The translations under genes and the position numbers were made by a program. From Antedon mediterranea (taxonomy: Eukaryota > Echinodermata > Crinoidea > Comatulida > Antedonidae): a DNA stretch of 64,000 bases. Positions 49,111 to 60,554 of the stretch are shown in pieces. Positions within the stretch are counted from its first letter, which is position 1. Each line of letters begins with the position of its first letter. The notes beneath the pieces are model-generated. The model was not told the origin of the DNA. It worked only from the letters and a program-made list of their open reading frames with translations, and did no database searches. The DNA is taken from the NCBI RefSeq assembly GCF_964355755.1, contig NC_092677.1, forward strand, positions 28,120,101 through 28,184,100. The letters are read 5' to 3'.

Positions 49111-52100
49111 AGTGTATATTACTTTGTATGACTATTGTTTTGATTTACATGCAGATGTTACTATGTATGTGGTGCATGTACCAGGGGTAGGTCCCTTGTA
49201 TTCAAACAAACACTCTAGTTCTTATTTCAAGTGCTTACATTTACATAGCACCGTCTTGTTCTATTGTTTTCAGTCGAATCGATTGACTTGGTTGCACTGG
49301 GTTATTTTTGTAGCTGATTATTGTATAAGATGTACAGCTGCAAAAGCTAAAATATTTATCATTTCTTAAAGACATTTTGAAAGTTTATCGATCGATTTTG
49401 GAGTTTCTGATAAAGAATACACATCAGTTTTGTTCAGTATTAAATCTACGACTTAGCAATTAAAACAAGAGGAGACAAAAAATATATTTAAATATTTATA
49501 AACATAATTCAATTAATTAATATTTATGAATATTGTTCATATTCAAAAACATTTTAATAATGATCTTGTTTCTTTGAGTAATCCTTTTTATTTAAATCGG
49601 GTAGTTAGTTAAGCCAATTTCACCTTTCTCTGATCAAGTAGTTATAGTTACAAAAGTTAAGTATTTTGATGTTTCTTTGACATGTTTTGTATTTACGGTA
49701 GTTGGCCAATTTTCTTTTCCAAAAGACATGAGCTACAAAAAAGTTAGACTACTATGGTATTTCTTTTTCCACTTTCTCTAAGAGAAATACTTAGTAAATT
49801 TAGAGGCTCAGGCTAATATTATAATTGTGAAGTTTTCCACTTTCTCTAAACATAATATATTTCATAGGCCTAAGTAGAATTTACCGTAAAGTTTAGATAT
49901 ATGTGATATTTCCATTTTCCCTGTTATAATTTTTAAATAGTATTTTTCCTATATAATATAGCCCCCATGTACTCAATTTCAACCTGAAATTGTACGCCTC
50001 GGGCTAAATATCTTGATGAATTAAATCATCAGCGGGATGCTGTGAACTTAAAACCATCAAATCCATATTCAAGACCATTTTCAAAATTGATTAAAATTCA
50101 CATTATGTAATTCTTTAATGCAAGCACACTATACAGACCAAGAATGCAACAATATCTAGCACGGACATTTCATGCTTTTTAAAGATTTAAATTAGTTTGT
50201 AAGATAAGGTATATAAGGTTAAGTTTTTTGCAGGTTGGTAAACTTACTCCTAGCATGAAACACCTGTTGAGATCAGCGGGTTTATGAAGTTCTTTACGTA
50301 AATGTGAGATTCACTCGATCTTGATTACCTAACAAAACACAGTAAACCAATTATCCCAAGTGAGAAAAATACCTCGTAAAAATAATGTATAACTCGAAAG
50401 CAGGAGTACTTATCAAAACACATTGTTTGAACTTTAACTCCTGATTCTGGTCGATAAAATCGGCTCTCCTATTCAAATAAATATTGAATATTGTCTATAT
50501 TGATGTGATCTGTAAATTCAGAGTCCGTTAACACCAAAGATATACAGATTATCTTTACTCTTCACTCCGTACCTTGCCCACCATCATATTAGCAAAACAT
50601 GACTTCAATTCAATTGTTAGTTCATCCATTGATAAAGGTTAGTTGAAGAATTTCTCTTTACAAACTGCTTGTAAGTACTTTATTTATAAACCTGGCCTGG
50701 GTTTCCTCTGGCCATATTAAGAATAAAGGATTATTTCTATGGGTTAGCTTGAGGAATTCGTTCAGACTTTCTCTCTCTTGTATTCACCAAGGTTTGTTTA
50801 CATAATAGACCCGTGAACTGTAGTATTTTTACTTGTAGTAATATAGCATAGGTTTGAATCGGGGGCATTTAGTATCACTGGCACCAGGTATAAAAAGCAA
50901 CCCATTGTGCTATCTTCTCAAAAGTTCTGAAGTACAGTTTAATAACTGACTGAATTGTATAAAAGATTAAAATTGTATAACCTTTTTTTCAAGACAAATT
51001 TTGAAATTTGGTGCATATCGCGAGTTTCTTTCTTATAAATCAGATTTAAAATGTTTGCTATGTTACTTTTATGATCCAGTAATATTTCTCAATAAGCGTT
51101 TGTACTACTTTAGGAAGACACTTTTGTAAGTAGAGGGCTCTTCTCAAGAACTTGCTTTATAGCTTGTTAGAAAAAAACATACATGTGATATAAATAGAAA
51201 TGTTTTAGTATTGGTAGTTTACGTAAGGTTTAGGGATCATATTGAAAACAGTTGGTAGTTAGTTGGCAAGATCGATAAGGTGATCCATTTGTGGGTTAAA
51301 TATAAATATCTTTAAAACATGAGAAAACGTCTGGTTTTAATATGTTTGGTTGAACTGGTCCCAGACTTGAGTCACAACTTTTTGAATCAAACGACAGTTG
51401 TTATTCTTGTTTATAAATAGATAATCTAGTCTTACTCATGCATTCTGCTTTCCTTAAGTTTGTGAGTTGTTTCTAGTATTCCCATAGACATGATTTAAAG
51501 AGGAAAAAAACAGTATAACATTTGTTACTTTTTTATTTTAAATTCCTCGTGCATTTAAGCTTTCGAAAACAATAGTTTAACGGCTCGTTCTCGATACTAA
51601 ATTACTTTACGATCATTTTATCTTGCTTAGAGGCAACTATTAATTAAATGAATGAAAAGACTGATATCATTATTTGATATTACCATACAAAATATTCATC
51701 TACTTTGGATCAAGCTGTTGCATTTCTAACATTGGTTTACAGGTCACTCGAAATATCAGTTTTTCTTATTTGACGAAAAAATCTAAAACTTTTTCTCAAC
51801 AAACCCACTTGCATACCAGAAATCAGTGTGTGCAGCTCATGGGGCCACCACCGATTTAGTGCATACGTTCTAACACTTATCACACACAGGGCCTGAGATG
51901 AAAGAAAGAGGGTTATAAACTTAGTTTAGTACGAGAACCTGCTTGCTCACGGCACTCATTACACACACATGGTACATTTTTAGAATATAGTGGAACCGAG
52001 ACCGTTTGACCCCGCTTCCGGCACTAATATAATAATTTAATTACATTATATGACAACTGGTTCGCTTTGTAGTTTGTACAAGTTGAAGCATTGCGGTGCT

Positions 52101-53465
52101 TGAAGGTAATTAGTGGTCACAACCATTATTAATTACAAAATACAAGAAATGGCAGCTTAATAAGAAACTCAAGCATCTAAAACAAACATAAAATAAACGA
52201 TTAAAAATGAAATATATAGTAGGTCCCTACCCTACTACATGTTTGCTAAAAAAAGTCTTTTATTGCTGGAAAAAAAAGAAAAATCCAAACATATTCTATA
52301 TTGATGAGCATATTATTTGTACTTAAATTGGCATAAGTATTTGGCCTGGGTGGTTTAATCTCTGCTAAAACCAACATTCATCAGCCCTAAAAATGTATAC
52401 ATTTCGTTTCCGCTGTAAAGTGTTTTTCTACCGTTCCTTGTAAAATGTATAAAGAAATATTGTCGCGAGTAAATGCTGCAAAATAAGTAATTTGTTTACG
52501 CCTAAATTATCTCATTTGTGAAAGGCATTCATTCGCAAGTGTTAATCGTCTTTATTGAGGGTATCACAGCAGAAGAGAACACGTGCCTTAAAAAAAAAAA
52601 AAAACTTGTTGAAAGAAGTATTTTACCAAAATATTGGTTTAGATTCTGACGCACTTTTAATGAACCATGTATAGTTTTAGGACAAATATTGCCTCCTTCT
52701 ATATCTCTATTTCTACAAAACCAAGTATACGGTTTACAATACTGCAATTTTAAAATCGTCTACATAAATTGTCTCTCCTTTTATAGATTTAGGCCTAGTT
52801 GTGATCTATTCAATAGTAGGTGGTGGTTTGAAGGAGTTTGCGCGGTGTTTTAGGGGTTTAGCAAATACCCCTTTAGCTGCCACCAATAAATGTCACTAAT
52901 TCTGCCCACAACGACAGGGGCTGAGGTGTTTCATTTATCGCCGGATTTGTACATGATCAAAGCAAAACTACGGCAACTATAAATAAGAGAAATAAGTAAA
53001 ACTAGTCCTAAAAATAAAATAATAATTGGGGGAAGATGAACTAGACCGCAACCAACCAAAAGTTTTCAATAAGGCCCCTGTGAGCGCCTAGTTGACGCCA
53101 TTATTGTCACTCTATTATCATGGTAGAATAGTACTGAATAGAGGATGACAAAAGAATACAACAACCAATATATAGAACAGGAAAATAGGCTATTCTATTG
53201 TGATTCTATTGTGATTCCACATCGTTGATTATTTTAGTCAGAACTTGGAAACTTGAGAAACTTTGAGATAGTGATAATAGTGTTTGGTTGGTGAACTCAA
53301 ATTAAGTTCGAAACTTTTGCAATACTTCAATAGAGTTACGTACAATAAAATTTAATTTAATATATTATTCTATGATATTAAAAGTTATAAATAGTTGCAA
53401 TCTTTAGTGTCTGTTACAAATTGATATCATCATAGTAATTATGGCGATTATACTAAATCTCATGC
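49111..53465. other. No gene seen
   Basis: AT-rich sequence with no clear repeat family. The ORFs at 49112, 51674 and 52529 (minus) are featureless. Confidence 0.5.
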
Positions 53466-53660
53466 TGACGTCACACAGTCCGAAGTTGCAATGTTACTTA
53501 ATGTTAAGTTCAGAAACATGAACATCAAAGTTTATTCCAATGGGACAATGACGTCACACGGAATAATTAATTAGGTGATGTTACTAAATGTAGTTGAATG
53601 TGTTATAGAAATAAAAAAAACAAGAACATTAAGTGTGTAGTCAATGTGACAATGACGTCA
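53466..53660. promoter_or_regulatory. Cluster of three CRE palindromes upstream of the P450
   Basis: TGACGTCA occurs at 53466-53473, 53549-53556 and 53653-53660, about 1.5 kb upstream of the first coding exon. The last two share the longer phrase GACAATGACGTCAC, suggesting a local duplication. CREB/ATF factors bind this palindrome, and cAMP control is known for several vertebrate mitochondrial P450 genes; the link here is inferred. Confidence 0.4.
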
Positions 53661-55144
53661 CTAATTTACTGGTTGATTGATATCGTAATCCTTTGTTGAC
53701 ATTGCTACTATGCCACGATGATTTGAACAACTTAATATTATTCGATTAGTCTTGACTTATCCAATCGGTAATTTCAATGTATTATTAATATTATGTTATT
53801 GATACCCAAGTTCATTTCCTAAAGCGGTTACTAACGGTAAACGTACGCAAATGTGGACGATGATACATTAGCGCGTCGACAAGTAAACGCGTGTACTTGT
53901 GAGGGTGGATGGCAACGACCGCGTGATCAAACAAGGTCCACTGCGCCATGATTGATTCTAGCTAGAAGCAGCTTTGTATTTAGGATCAACCATGCGTTTT
54001 AACCAATGTAGTTCATTGACTTCAAATGAATACGAAGGACTAATTTGAACAAAAATTAAAATGTCAACATGCCGAGGGGCAGGTGAAGACGCCAGAAAAT
54101 ATCTTTCTTTCTGATAATAAAGCAAAGAATAGAAAGCGTTTGGTTGACATCTTCGGATTGCTCTCTCTCTCTCTCACACAGTGAATATTTCCTGTCGTCG
54201 CAACAGTATCAAGCGTTTAACCACACAGATACCATCTTTACAGCGTCGTTAATGAAAGCAATGGGAATCCCTTTGGCCAGAGGGTACAATGCTATTAAAC
54301 TGATATGATGCACTATTTGTGCGGCGGCGGATTACGAAGACTGACAGTACTCAGCGTCGATGTGTAGCCTAGTTACTGTGAGCAGGAAGTATCGATGATT
54401 TCACCCTAGCAGCAGGTGTGAAAGGCTAAGCATTGAACCTAGTGCGGTATCTTAAATACAAATTTACACATACGATGTGCCATTTTTGATAAAGAATATT
54501 TGTTTATAAATTATAGTATTCAATAATTGAACAATACAAAAACCTTTTTAAAGTTTTTCGAAAAATATATATCGGTTTAATTTTCATCAAGTTGATTCCA
54601 TGTTCGTTAAAAGGTGTTCAGTTATTCTTAATCTACAACATGAAAGTTTAAGTTAGCAAAGTTTATTTCAAGACCGTAAATTATATTTTTGAGGTGTAGT
54701 GTGTGAGGAAAACTTAATAATAGGTGTCGGTAGATTATTATGGAACTAAACAGTTCGTCGACATTATTCGTACCCCCGCCTGTTCTTTTTCAAAGATATT
54801 TCGAGCATCCGTAAACATCGTCACGATATATATAAGACAAAAAAAATATTATATATTTGATTATAGGTCTTCTATAATCAAATCTATATATCTATTCATA
54901 CACGTCTCTCTTTAATGACATTTTCAAGATGAGGAAATCTTATTGCTGGAAAGTTTTACATGCTTTCATCGCTGGTGGCGCTAGATATTTATGACTCGTG
55001 TCGTGTTTAGTACACTACTTACTAATATATATACTGTAATAAGTTTGTATACTTTAGAGGCTTATGTTTTGTTCATTTTTTTAAATTAAGCTTTTAAATT
55101 AAGCTTTTAAATAACGAATTTATTTCTCGTTTTTCTTTTTTTAG
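53661..55144. other. P450 upstream region
   Basis: It holds a (CT)n run at about 54160-54176, a CTCF-core-like GCTGGTGGCGCTAGA at 54971-54985, and a strong pyrimidine tract plus TTTAG at 55127-55144 just before the coding exon. That acceptor implies an upstream untranslated exon that I cannot place. The 63-codon ORF at 54724 is featureless. Confidence 0.45.
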
Positions 55145-55152
55145 AAACAAAC

Positions 55153-58100
55153 ATGTTGAATCCCGGTCATATGCGGCTAGCCGCATGTCGTGTCATTATT
55201 GCTCCGCGTCCGCCGCCGCCGAATGCCGTATGTCATGCATGCCAACAACATCGTAGCAAAAGCATGCCAGCCATAGAAACACTCCAAGAACCGGCGGAAT
55301 ACGAGAACACACTAACACATATGAAAGAAAGTGTATGTAGCCTAACAGCAAAGTCTGAAACGGAACAAACTACGACAAAAGCAAAGAGTTATGAAGAGAT
55401 TCCGGGACCAAAGGGATGGCCAATTATCGGCTCTTTATTAGACTATACATATGGTAATAATACTTTAAATGTTTAAGAAATTGTATCAACAGAAAGAATT
55501 TGTATTTGATATTGTTTTGTATCCACGCATAGGCCTACAGTGATTTAAAACAAATATTAACGTCGCCCATCAATACATATTATTTTTTATATTATTTTTT
55601 AACTCGTTTTTTTTGTGCAGGTCCCTATTCAATGGAAAAATTACACGATGCAACGATTGAAAGATTTCGGAAATACGGTAAAATTTTCAAAGAAAACATA
55701 GCGGGACAGACAGCCGTACACATACTAGAGCCAGAGGACGTGAAGAGACTATTTCAGCAGGAGGGGCCAAGTCCAAGAAGGCTGACCTTAGATCCTATGA
55801 TTCACTACAGAAAACAACGTAAACAAAATATTGGTTTAGCAAATTTGTAAGTGTTAATTAATAATTAGTTAGTGTGAATGTTTAGTAATCGATTGATTGA
55901 TTGATGTTATTTATTGATTGATATGTGGATCAATAAGCACATTATTACCTCGGTCATTTTTTGGATCATACACGTATGTAAACATACTCCATACTAATGC
56001 AGCAATCAGCACAGAGTTTGATCTAAGTGTCTTGCAGTATACAAAAAGCAATGCGGCGAGAGTTGGATTCGAACTAGGATCTCACGACCAGTAATCCAAC
56101 GTCCAACATACTGCGCCACACGCTATTGATTTTTTTTAGGGCCCAATTATTTTAAACATACTTATTCATTTTGTTATTTTTAGAGAGGGAAAGAAATGGT
56201 TAGAATTGCGACGGCCAATGGCCAAAACCATAATGAATCCCAAAAGTGTAAATTCGTTTATTCCAGTCATTAACAAAGTAGCAAACGATTTTGTTACTCA
56301 TATGAACACAGTGATTGATGACAACGGAGAAATCGAAGGATTTGAAAATGAAATTTACAAATGGGCACTAGAAAGTAAGTTAAAGTAATAATAATATGTA
56401 ATAAATAATACCATTTTATATTGTTAAAAGGTCCCAAACAATAATAATAAGAAACAAATTTTAGTTGTTTCTCAAACTGTAGTTATATTTATGCTGGCTC
56501 CCACTAGAGACGACGCAACGCAAGGACGTGACGCAACGTAATTATGTAACGATGGATTATTCGAGCAGTGGCTTGTCATTGGTCAACTCACGTGCGTTGC
56601 GCGTACGTCCTTGCGTTGCGTTTCTAGTGGGAACCACGCTTTTACGCAACGACGACAGCGCAAATAGGAACCAAGCTTTAGCGTAATTGTCACATTATAA
56701 TGTTCATTAATTTTGCATTCAGCGTTTCTTAACGTAAAATATGAATGACTTATTGACAATTGTTTTGTTTATATTCATAGACAGTTGGGCAGTGGTTTAT
56801 GACAATCGTTTAGGCGTACTAAATAGTCAGCTACCGGACAACCACATGGCTAATAACGTTATCAAATCCGTTATCAATTTCTTTGTTGGCCTAAGAGATC
56901 TAACGTTCGGTTTACCTTTATATAAACTCAATATACCTACCTCCAGATGGAAAAAGTTTGCAGCCGCACAAGATTGCATTTTCGAGTAAGTCGTGAGTTT
57001 TTTTTTGATACAACATACAAGCTCAAGTAGAACATGTATGAAACGCCATATGTGCCAAAATATTTATCTTTTAAATAAAAACTTTGTTTTACTTTCAGGG
57101 TTTCAAAGCAATGCATAGAACAAACGTTAGATAAGAACAATGAGAATGATGATAAAGATGTGTTTTTGAAATCACTGATGTCACGGAAAGCTTTCACGTT
57201 AGATGAACTAACGTTACTTTGCAAGGACCTCTTAATGGGTTCTCTTGATACGGTATGTTTAACACAGATTATACGGCATATTTCGCGTGTAGGAATTATC
57301 CTAAATTATTACATAAGGGATAGGAATTTGCGTGAAAAAAATGGTTGGTCACATTGGTCGTTGTGCGCTTACCTCTCCTGGCTTTGCGTCGCGCGCTTTC
57401 CTCCTTACATTGCGTCGCGCGCTTTCCTCCTTACATTGCGTCGCGCGCTTTCCTCCTTACATTGCGTCGCGCGCTTTCCGCCTTACATTGCGTCGCGCGC
57501 TTTCCTCCTTGTATTTCGTCGCGCGCTTATCTCCTTACATTGCGTCGCGCGCTTAAACATTGCGTCGCGCTTACCTCCTTGCATTGCGTCGCGCGCTTAT
57601 CTCATTGCATTGCGTCCTAGTGGGAACCAAGCTTAAGTTCTATACTATTCTTCTACCGCTTTCACACCAAAACTCCGGAGTGTCTCCGGAGACACCCCGG
57701 GGTTTATGACCATTCAAAACGTCGAGAAACTCCGGAGACGTACCACTTTGTTTCTATTTTGGTGACTCACAACAATTGGGGTATTAGTCTTCTTTAAATG
57801 ACCTGTGCTACCAACACACAATATAACACACTGTTGACAAGGGACAGTTAATTAAGAGGTCACGTCTCCGGAAACAAGTAGAAAGACGGCCACTCTGACT
57901 TTCAAAGAGTTTCGCTTTATCGTTAGAAAACTATAAGGGTGGATCACATTAGAGACGCAACGCAAAGACGAACGCGCAGCGAGTTGACAAATGACAAGCC
58001 ACTGTTCGAATAATTCATCGCTTGTGATTGGTCAAATCACTTACGTTGCGTTAAGTCGCTAATGGGAACCAAACTTGAACAAAAATAGAATATTAATAAA

Positions 58101-60554
58101 GTAGCATAACAGCATTAATTTTCAACAAACTATCTGTGTTTAACTACAGTAATTTCGTTAGTTTTTACTTGTTCAATTACAATTACAATAATTATTTAAT
58201 TTTTTGTTCAAAAACAGACGTCGCACACACTTGCTTTCAATCTGTACACATTAGCGAAGAACCCTGAGGCACAAGAGCAACTGTATCAGGAGGTTATCAG
58301 TATGGCAGACGAGAATGAACCGATTACGTCAGATCACTTACAGGACGTCCCATACTTAAAGGCGTGTATTAAAGAAACGTTTAGGTAAGCTAACATGCTG
58401 ATTATATCACTAATTGTAAAATAAATAGTTGTAGGCCTATTTGTCAAGTTACCATTATCATGGACACCGTAAATTACTGCGTGGTTAATTAATACGTAAT
58501 TTTACAAGACCAGAGATTCCGAAATAAATGAATACCGCAATGCATACAATTCGACCATTTTGAACACATTGAACAAACCGATTTCACTACGGAATTTGAA
58601 ATATAATTATTAACAACGATGGATTTAAACAGTTGTGACCAAATCAAATAATTATCTTAAAATGCTTTTTGGCAAGGTCTGATTCAACGTGTGCCCGCCA
58701 AAGGTTCTCACATCTCATTGATTGGCTTTTGTGGGTCGCTAACCTAGAACCATCGCGTTAGATCAGCGTTCAGCGAGGATACGAAAGGCCCGTAGGGATA
58801 CGCGCTGAGACGAGTCCTCATTTGGGACAATCAATCGCCAGAATAAATGCATTTTATTTTTTTTAAATTACAGAACAAGTTAAAAATCTACAGGAAATTA
58901 CTGATTCGTTGCTTCTTTTTGACCCAAGGAGAGTTGAAAAAATAACACGAAATGAGTATCATTAAAATTGGGTCAACTACTGATTTGGATCGTTGACTTT
59001 CTGATGATCACAACTTTATCGTTCTAGTTTTGCTTTCGCATCATAGGTCTATAAGGAAATATAATAAATATATACTTTCGTGGAAAGCCGATACAATATG
59101 ACTCTATCTGATTGATTTTAATTTGTGCGTAATATTAATTAATAAGGGAGGTTTCGCAACCTTACGAATACGATAACGAAAACGGATACGTCACACATTT
59201 GTGAAACTTTTGAGCTGATCCCCATTTCATATTCGTAAAGCGTATTCGTGTTGACGAATATCACCAGTCATATTCGTAACTACAAAACGAGTATAGTTTT
59301 TGATCTATTTTGCACATTTTGCATTTGAATCAGGAATGATTCATGATTATAATATAATTATAGATTTATTGAAAGTAATTTACTAAAGTAATTTACTAAA
59401 ATGCCAAGTCAATTTTGATAAATAGCAGTTTTTAAAGTCCTCACTCGCTTTGATGTTACGCTAGGCCTAGGCAGCCAAGCACCAAGCAACACGTACCTGC
59501 GCTTCGCTCAAATTTACCGCAGTCATATTTTGGACGCGCCTCAATATTCCGTTGCCATGCGAAACAGATTTTTTTATGGCTTACGAATACGTGTGCGTGA
59601 CGTATCCGTTTTCGTTATCGTATTCGTAAGATTGCGAGACCTCTCTATTAACTTTTTCGTATAACGACAACAGCAATCTCGAATCGTGTTCTCGATCAGG
59701 GTTTTCAACATGTTTTTAGCGCGGATCTCAAGAATGTTGATGTTAGATTGCCGTGTGTAAATTAGGCCTAATACTTAAATTATAATTGTTAATCTTTCAG
59801 AATGTTCCCAACTACAGACGGTACAAGTCGGAAGTTAGATCGAGATGTCGTTCTTAGCGGATATACCGTTCCAGCTGATGTAAGTATTATCTTAAAAACG
59901 AAAAAAAACCTATCTTTTATTCAATTAATTTTTAGACGAAAGAAACAATTTAATTCTTTTATTAAAAAAAAGTATTTTACAAATAATCGATAAAATAATG
60001 ATTTCAGACCTTGATCCGAGTTCATATGGTAGCAGGGTCTATGGAGGAATATATAGATGAACCAAAAGAGTTTCGACCTGAACGATGGCTGAAGGAGTCG
60101 GCAGAACAAATCGATCCCCATCTTCTACTTCCGTTCGGACATGGACCGCGCATGTGCATCGGAAGACGTCTTGCAGAAAATTCGGTGTATTTGATGTTAT
60201 CAAAGGTATGTGTGCTGGTCATTTCGACTCAAGATTTTGTAATATTAATTCAAATTAGATGAAATTGACAAAGCTACAAAATGACGGGGTGATGATGCAA
60301 TCGTGTAGTGATTGATCGGTACGCTTTACGTCATTACATTGCGTCCTAATGACATGGAAACCAAGTTTACGCGCAGGCTTACGCGCGACCACGGCGTCAT
60401 CGCACCTCATGCATGCTAAATATCTTTTAATTTTTGTTTTCAGATTATAAGAAAATTTAAGGTGGAATGGCATCACGAAGATATGGACCTTCGATTTCGA
60501 ATCGTAAACGCTCCCAGCGTTCCACTCCGATATAAATTCGTCGAACGAACGTAG
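55153..60554 (+). CDS. Mitochondrial-clan cytochrome P450, complete, nine coding exons
   Basis: Heme monooxygenase, expected in the inner mitochondrial membrane and fed electrons by adrenodoxin. Exons: 55153-55453, 55621-55846, 56184-56374, 56781-56985, 57099-57252, 58218-58384, 59801-59879, 60008-60205, 60444-60554; phases match at every junction and give 543 residues, the usual length. Residues 1-40 are basic with prolines and no acids until E42, like a mitochondrial presequence. Then [12 protein letters not shown] near 84-95, an EGKKW helix-C motif, the I-helix GSLDTT (355-360, Ser where Gly is usual), KETFR with E412 and R415, FRPERW (463-468) and the heme site [15 protein letters not shown] with Cys491. 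The two Arg after CIG and the [11 protein letters not shown] segment resemble CYP24, CYP27 and CYP10 families; substrate unknown. The start follows a TTTAG acceptor at 55144. ATTAAA at about 60749 and AATAAA at about 61243 are possible poly(A) signals. Confidence 0.95.
55890..56125 (-). mobile_element. tRNA-derived SINE in P450 intron 2
   Basis: Minus-strand head with A box TGGCGCAGTATG (56107-56118 plus coordinates) and B box GTTCGAATCC (56065-56074), 33 bp apart, as in RNA polymerase III promoters of tRNA genes. The body includes ATGACCGAGGTAATAATGTG, shared with 2955-3041, and the tail is ATCAATCAATAAATAACATC, simple and AT-rich. It is antisense to the P450. A functional tRNA is unlikely because no acceptor stem pairs around the head. 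Confidence 0.78.
56491..56682. mobile_element. Foldback element A in P450 intron 3
   Basis: GCTGGCTCCCACTAGAGACG to TTTCTAGTGGGAACCACGCT, followed by a second partial end AACCAAGCTTTA at about 56670. One CCAAT box is lost from the left half; the right half keeps GTCATTGGTCAACTC. Confidence 0.85.
57381..57636. repeat. 26-bp tandem array inside a foldback element A remnant, P450 intron 5
   Basis: Unit GCGTCGCGCGCTTTCCTCCT plus TACATT, about nine copies with some shortened, ending in GCGTCCTAGTGGGAACCAAG, the element A right end. The unit length is not a multiple of three and contains no stop codon, so all three plus frames stay open and produce spurious ORFs (57160-57636, 57332-57556, 57345-57620). 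Confidence 0.9.
57660..57740. repeat. CTCCGGAG palindromic cluster
   Basis: ACTCCGGAGTGTCTCCGGAG and ACTCCGGAGACG form short overlapping inverted repeats in P450 intron 5. Possibly the end of another mobile element; its partner end was not found. Confidence 0.4.
57942..58077. mobile_element. Foldback element A, second copy in P450 intron 5
   Basis: GATCACATTAGAGACGCAAC to GTCGCTAATGGGAACCAAAC, with TTGACAAATGACAAGCC and the mirrored TTGTGATTGGTCAAATC. Confidence 0.82.
58385..59138. other. P450 intron 6, first part; nothing else seen
   Basis: AT-rich intron sequence after the GTAAGC donor; no ORF or repeat recognised. Confidence 0.5.
59143..59647. mobile_element. 505-bp TTAA-flanked element in P450 intron 6
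   Basis: TTAA flanks both ends (59139-59142, 59648-59651). Ends TAAGGGAGGTTTCGCAACCT and TAGAGAGGTCTCGCAATCTT are inverted and join to a perfect stretch starting TTACGAATACGATAACGAAA, about 50 bp in total. Inside are more GTATTCGTAA motifs in both orientations. TTAA duplication points to piggyBac or Kolobok-type transposition; no ORF. Confidence 0.85.
60320..60372. mobile_element. Foldback element A end fragment in P450 intron 8
   Basis: TTACATTGCGTCCTAATGAC then ATGGAAACCAAGTTT, a diverged right end only. Confidence 0.5.

Noticed and set aside
56053-56124. A tRNA gene on the minus strand
   Set aside because: A and B boxes are present but the ends do not pair as an acceptor stem, and the sequence continues into a body shared with another locus, so it is a SINE head.
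57160-57636. A 158-codon plus-strand ORF overlapping P450 exon 5
   Set aside because: It reads through the GTATGT donor into an intronic 26-bp array that is open in all frames; only 57099-57252 is coding.
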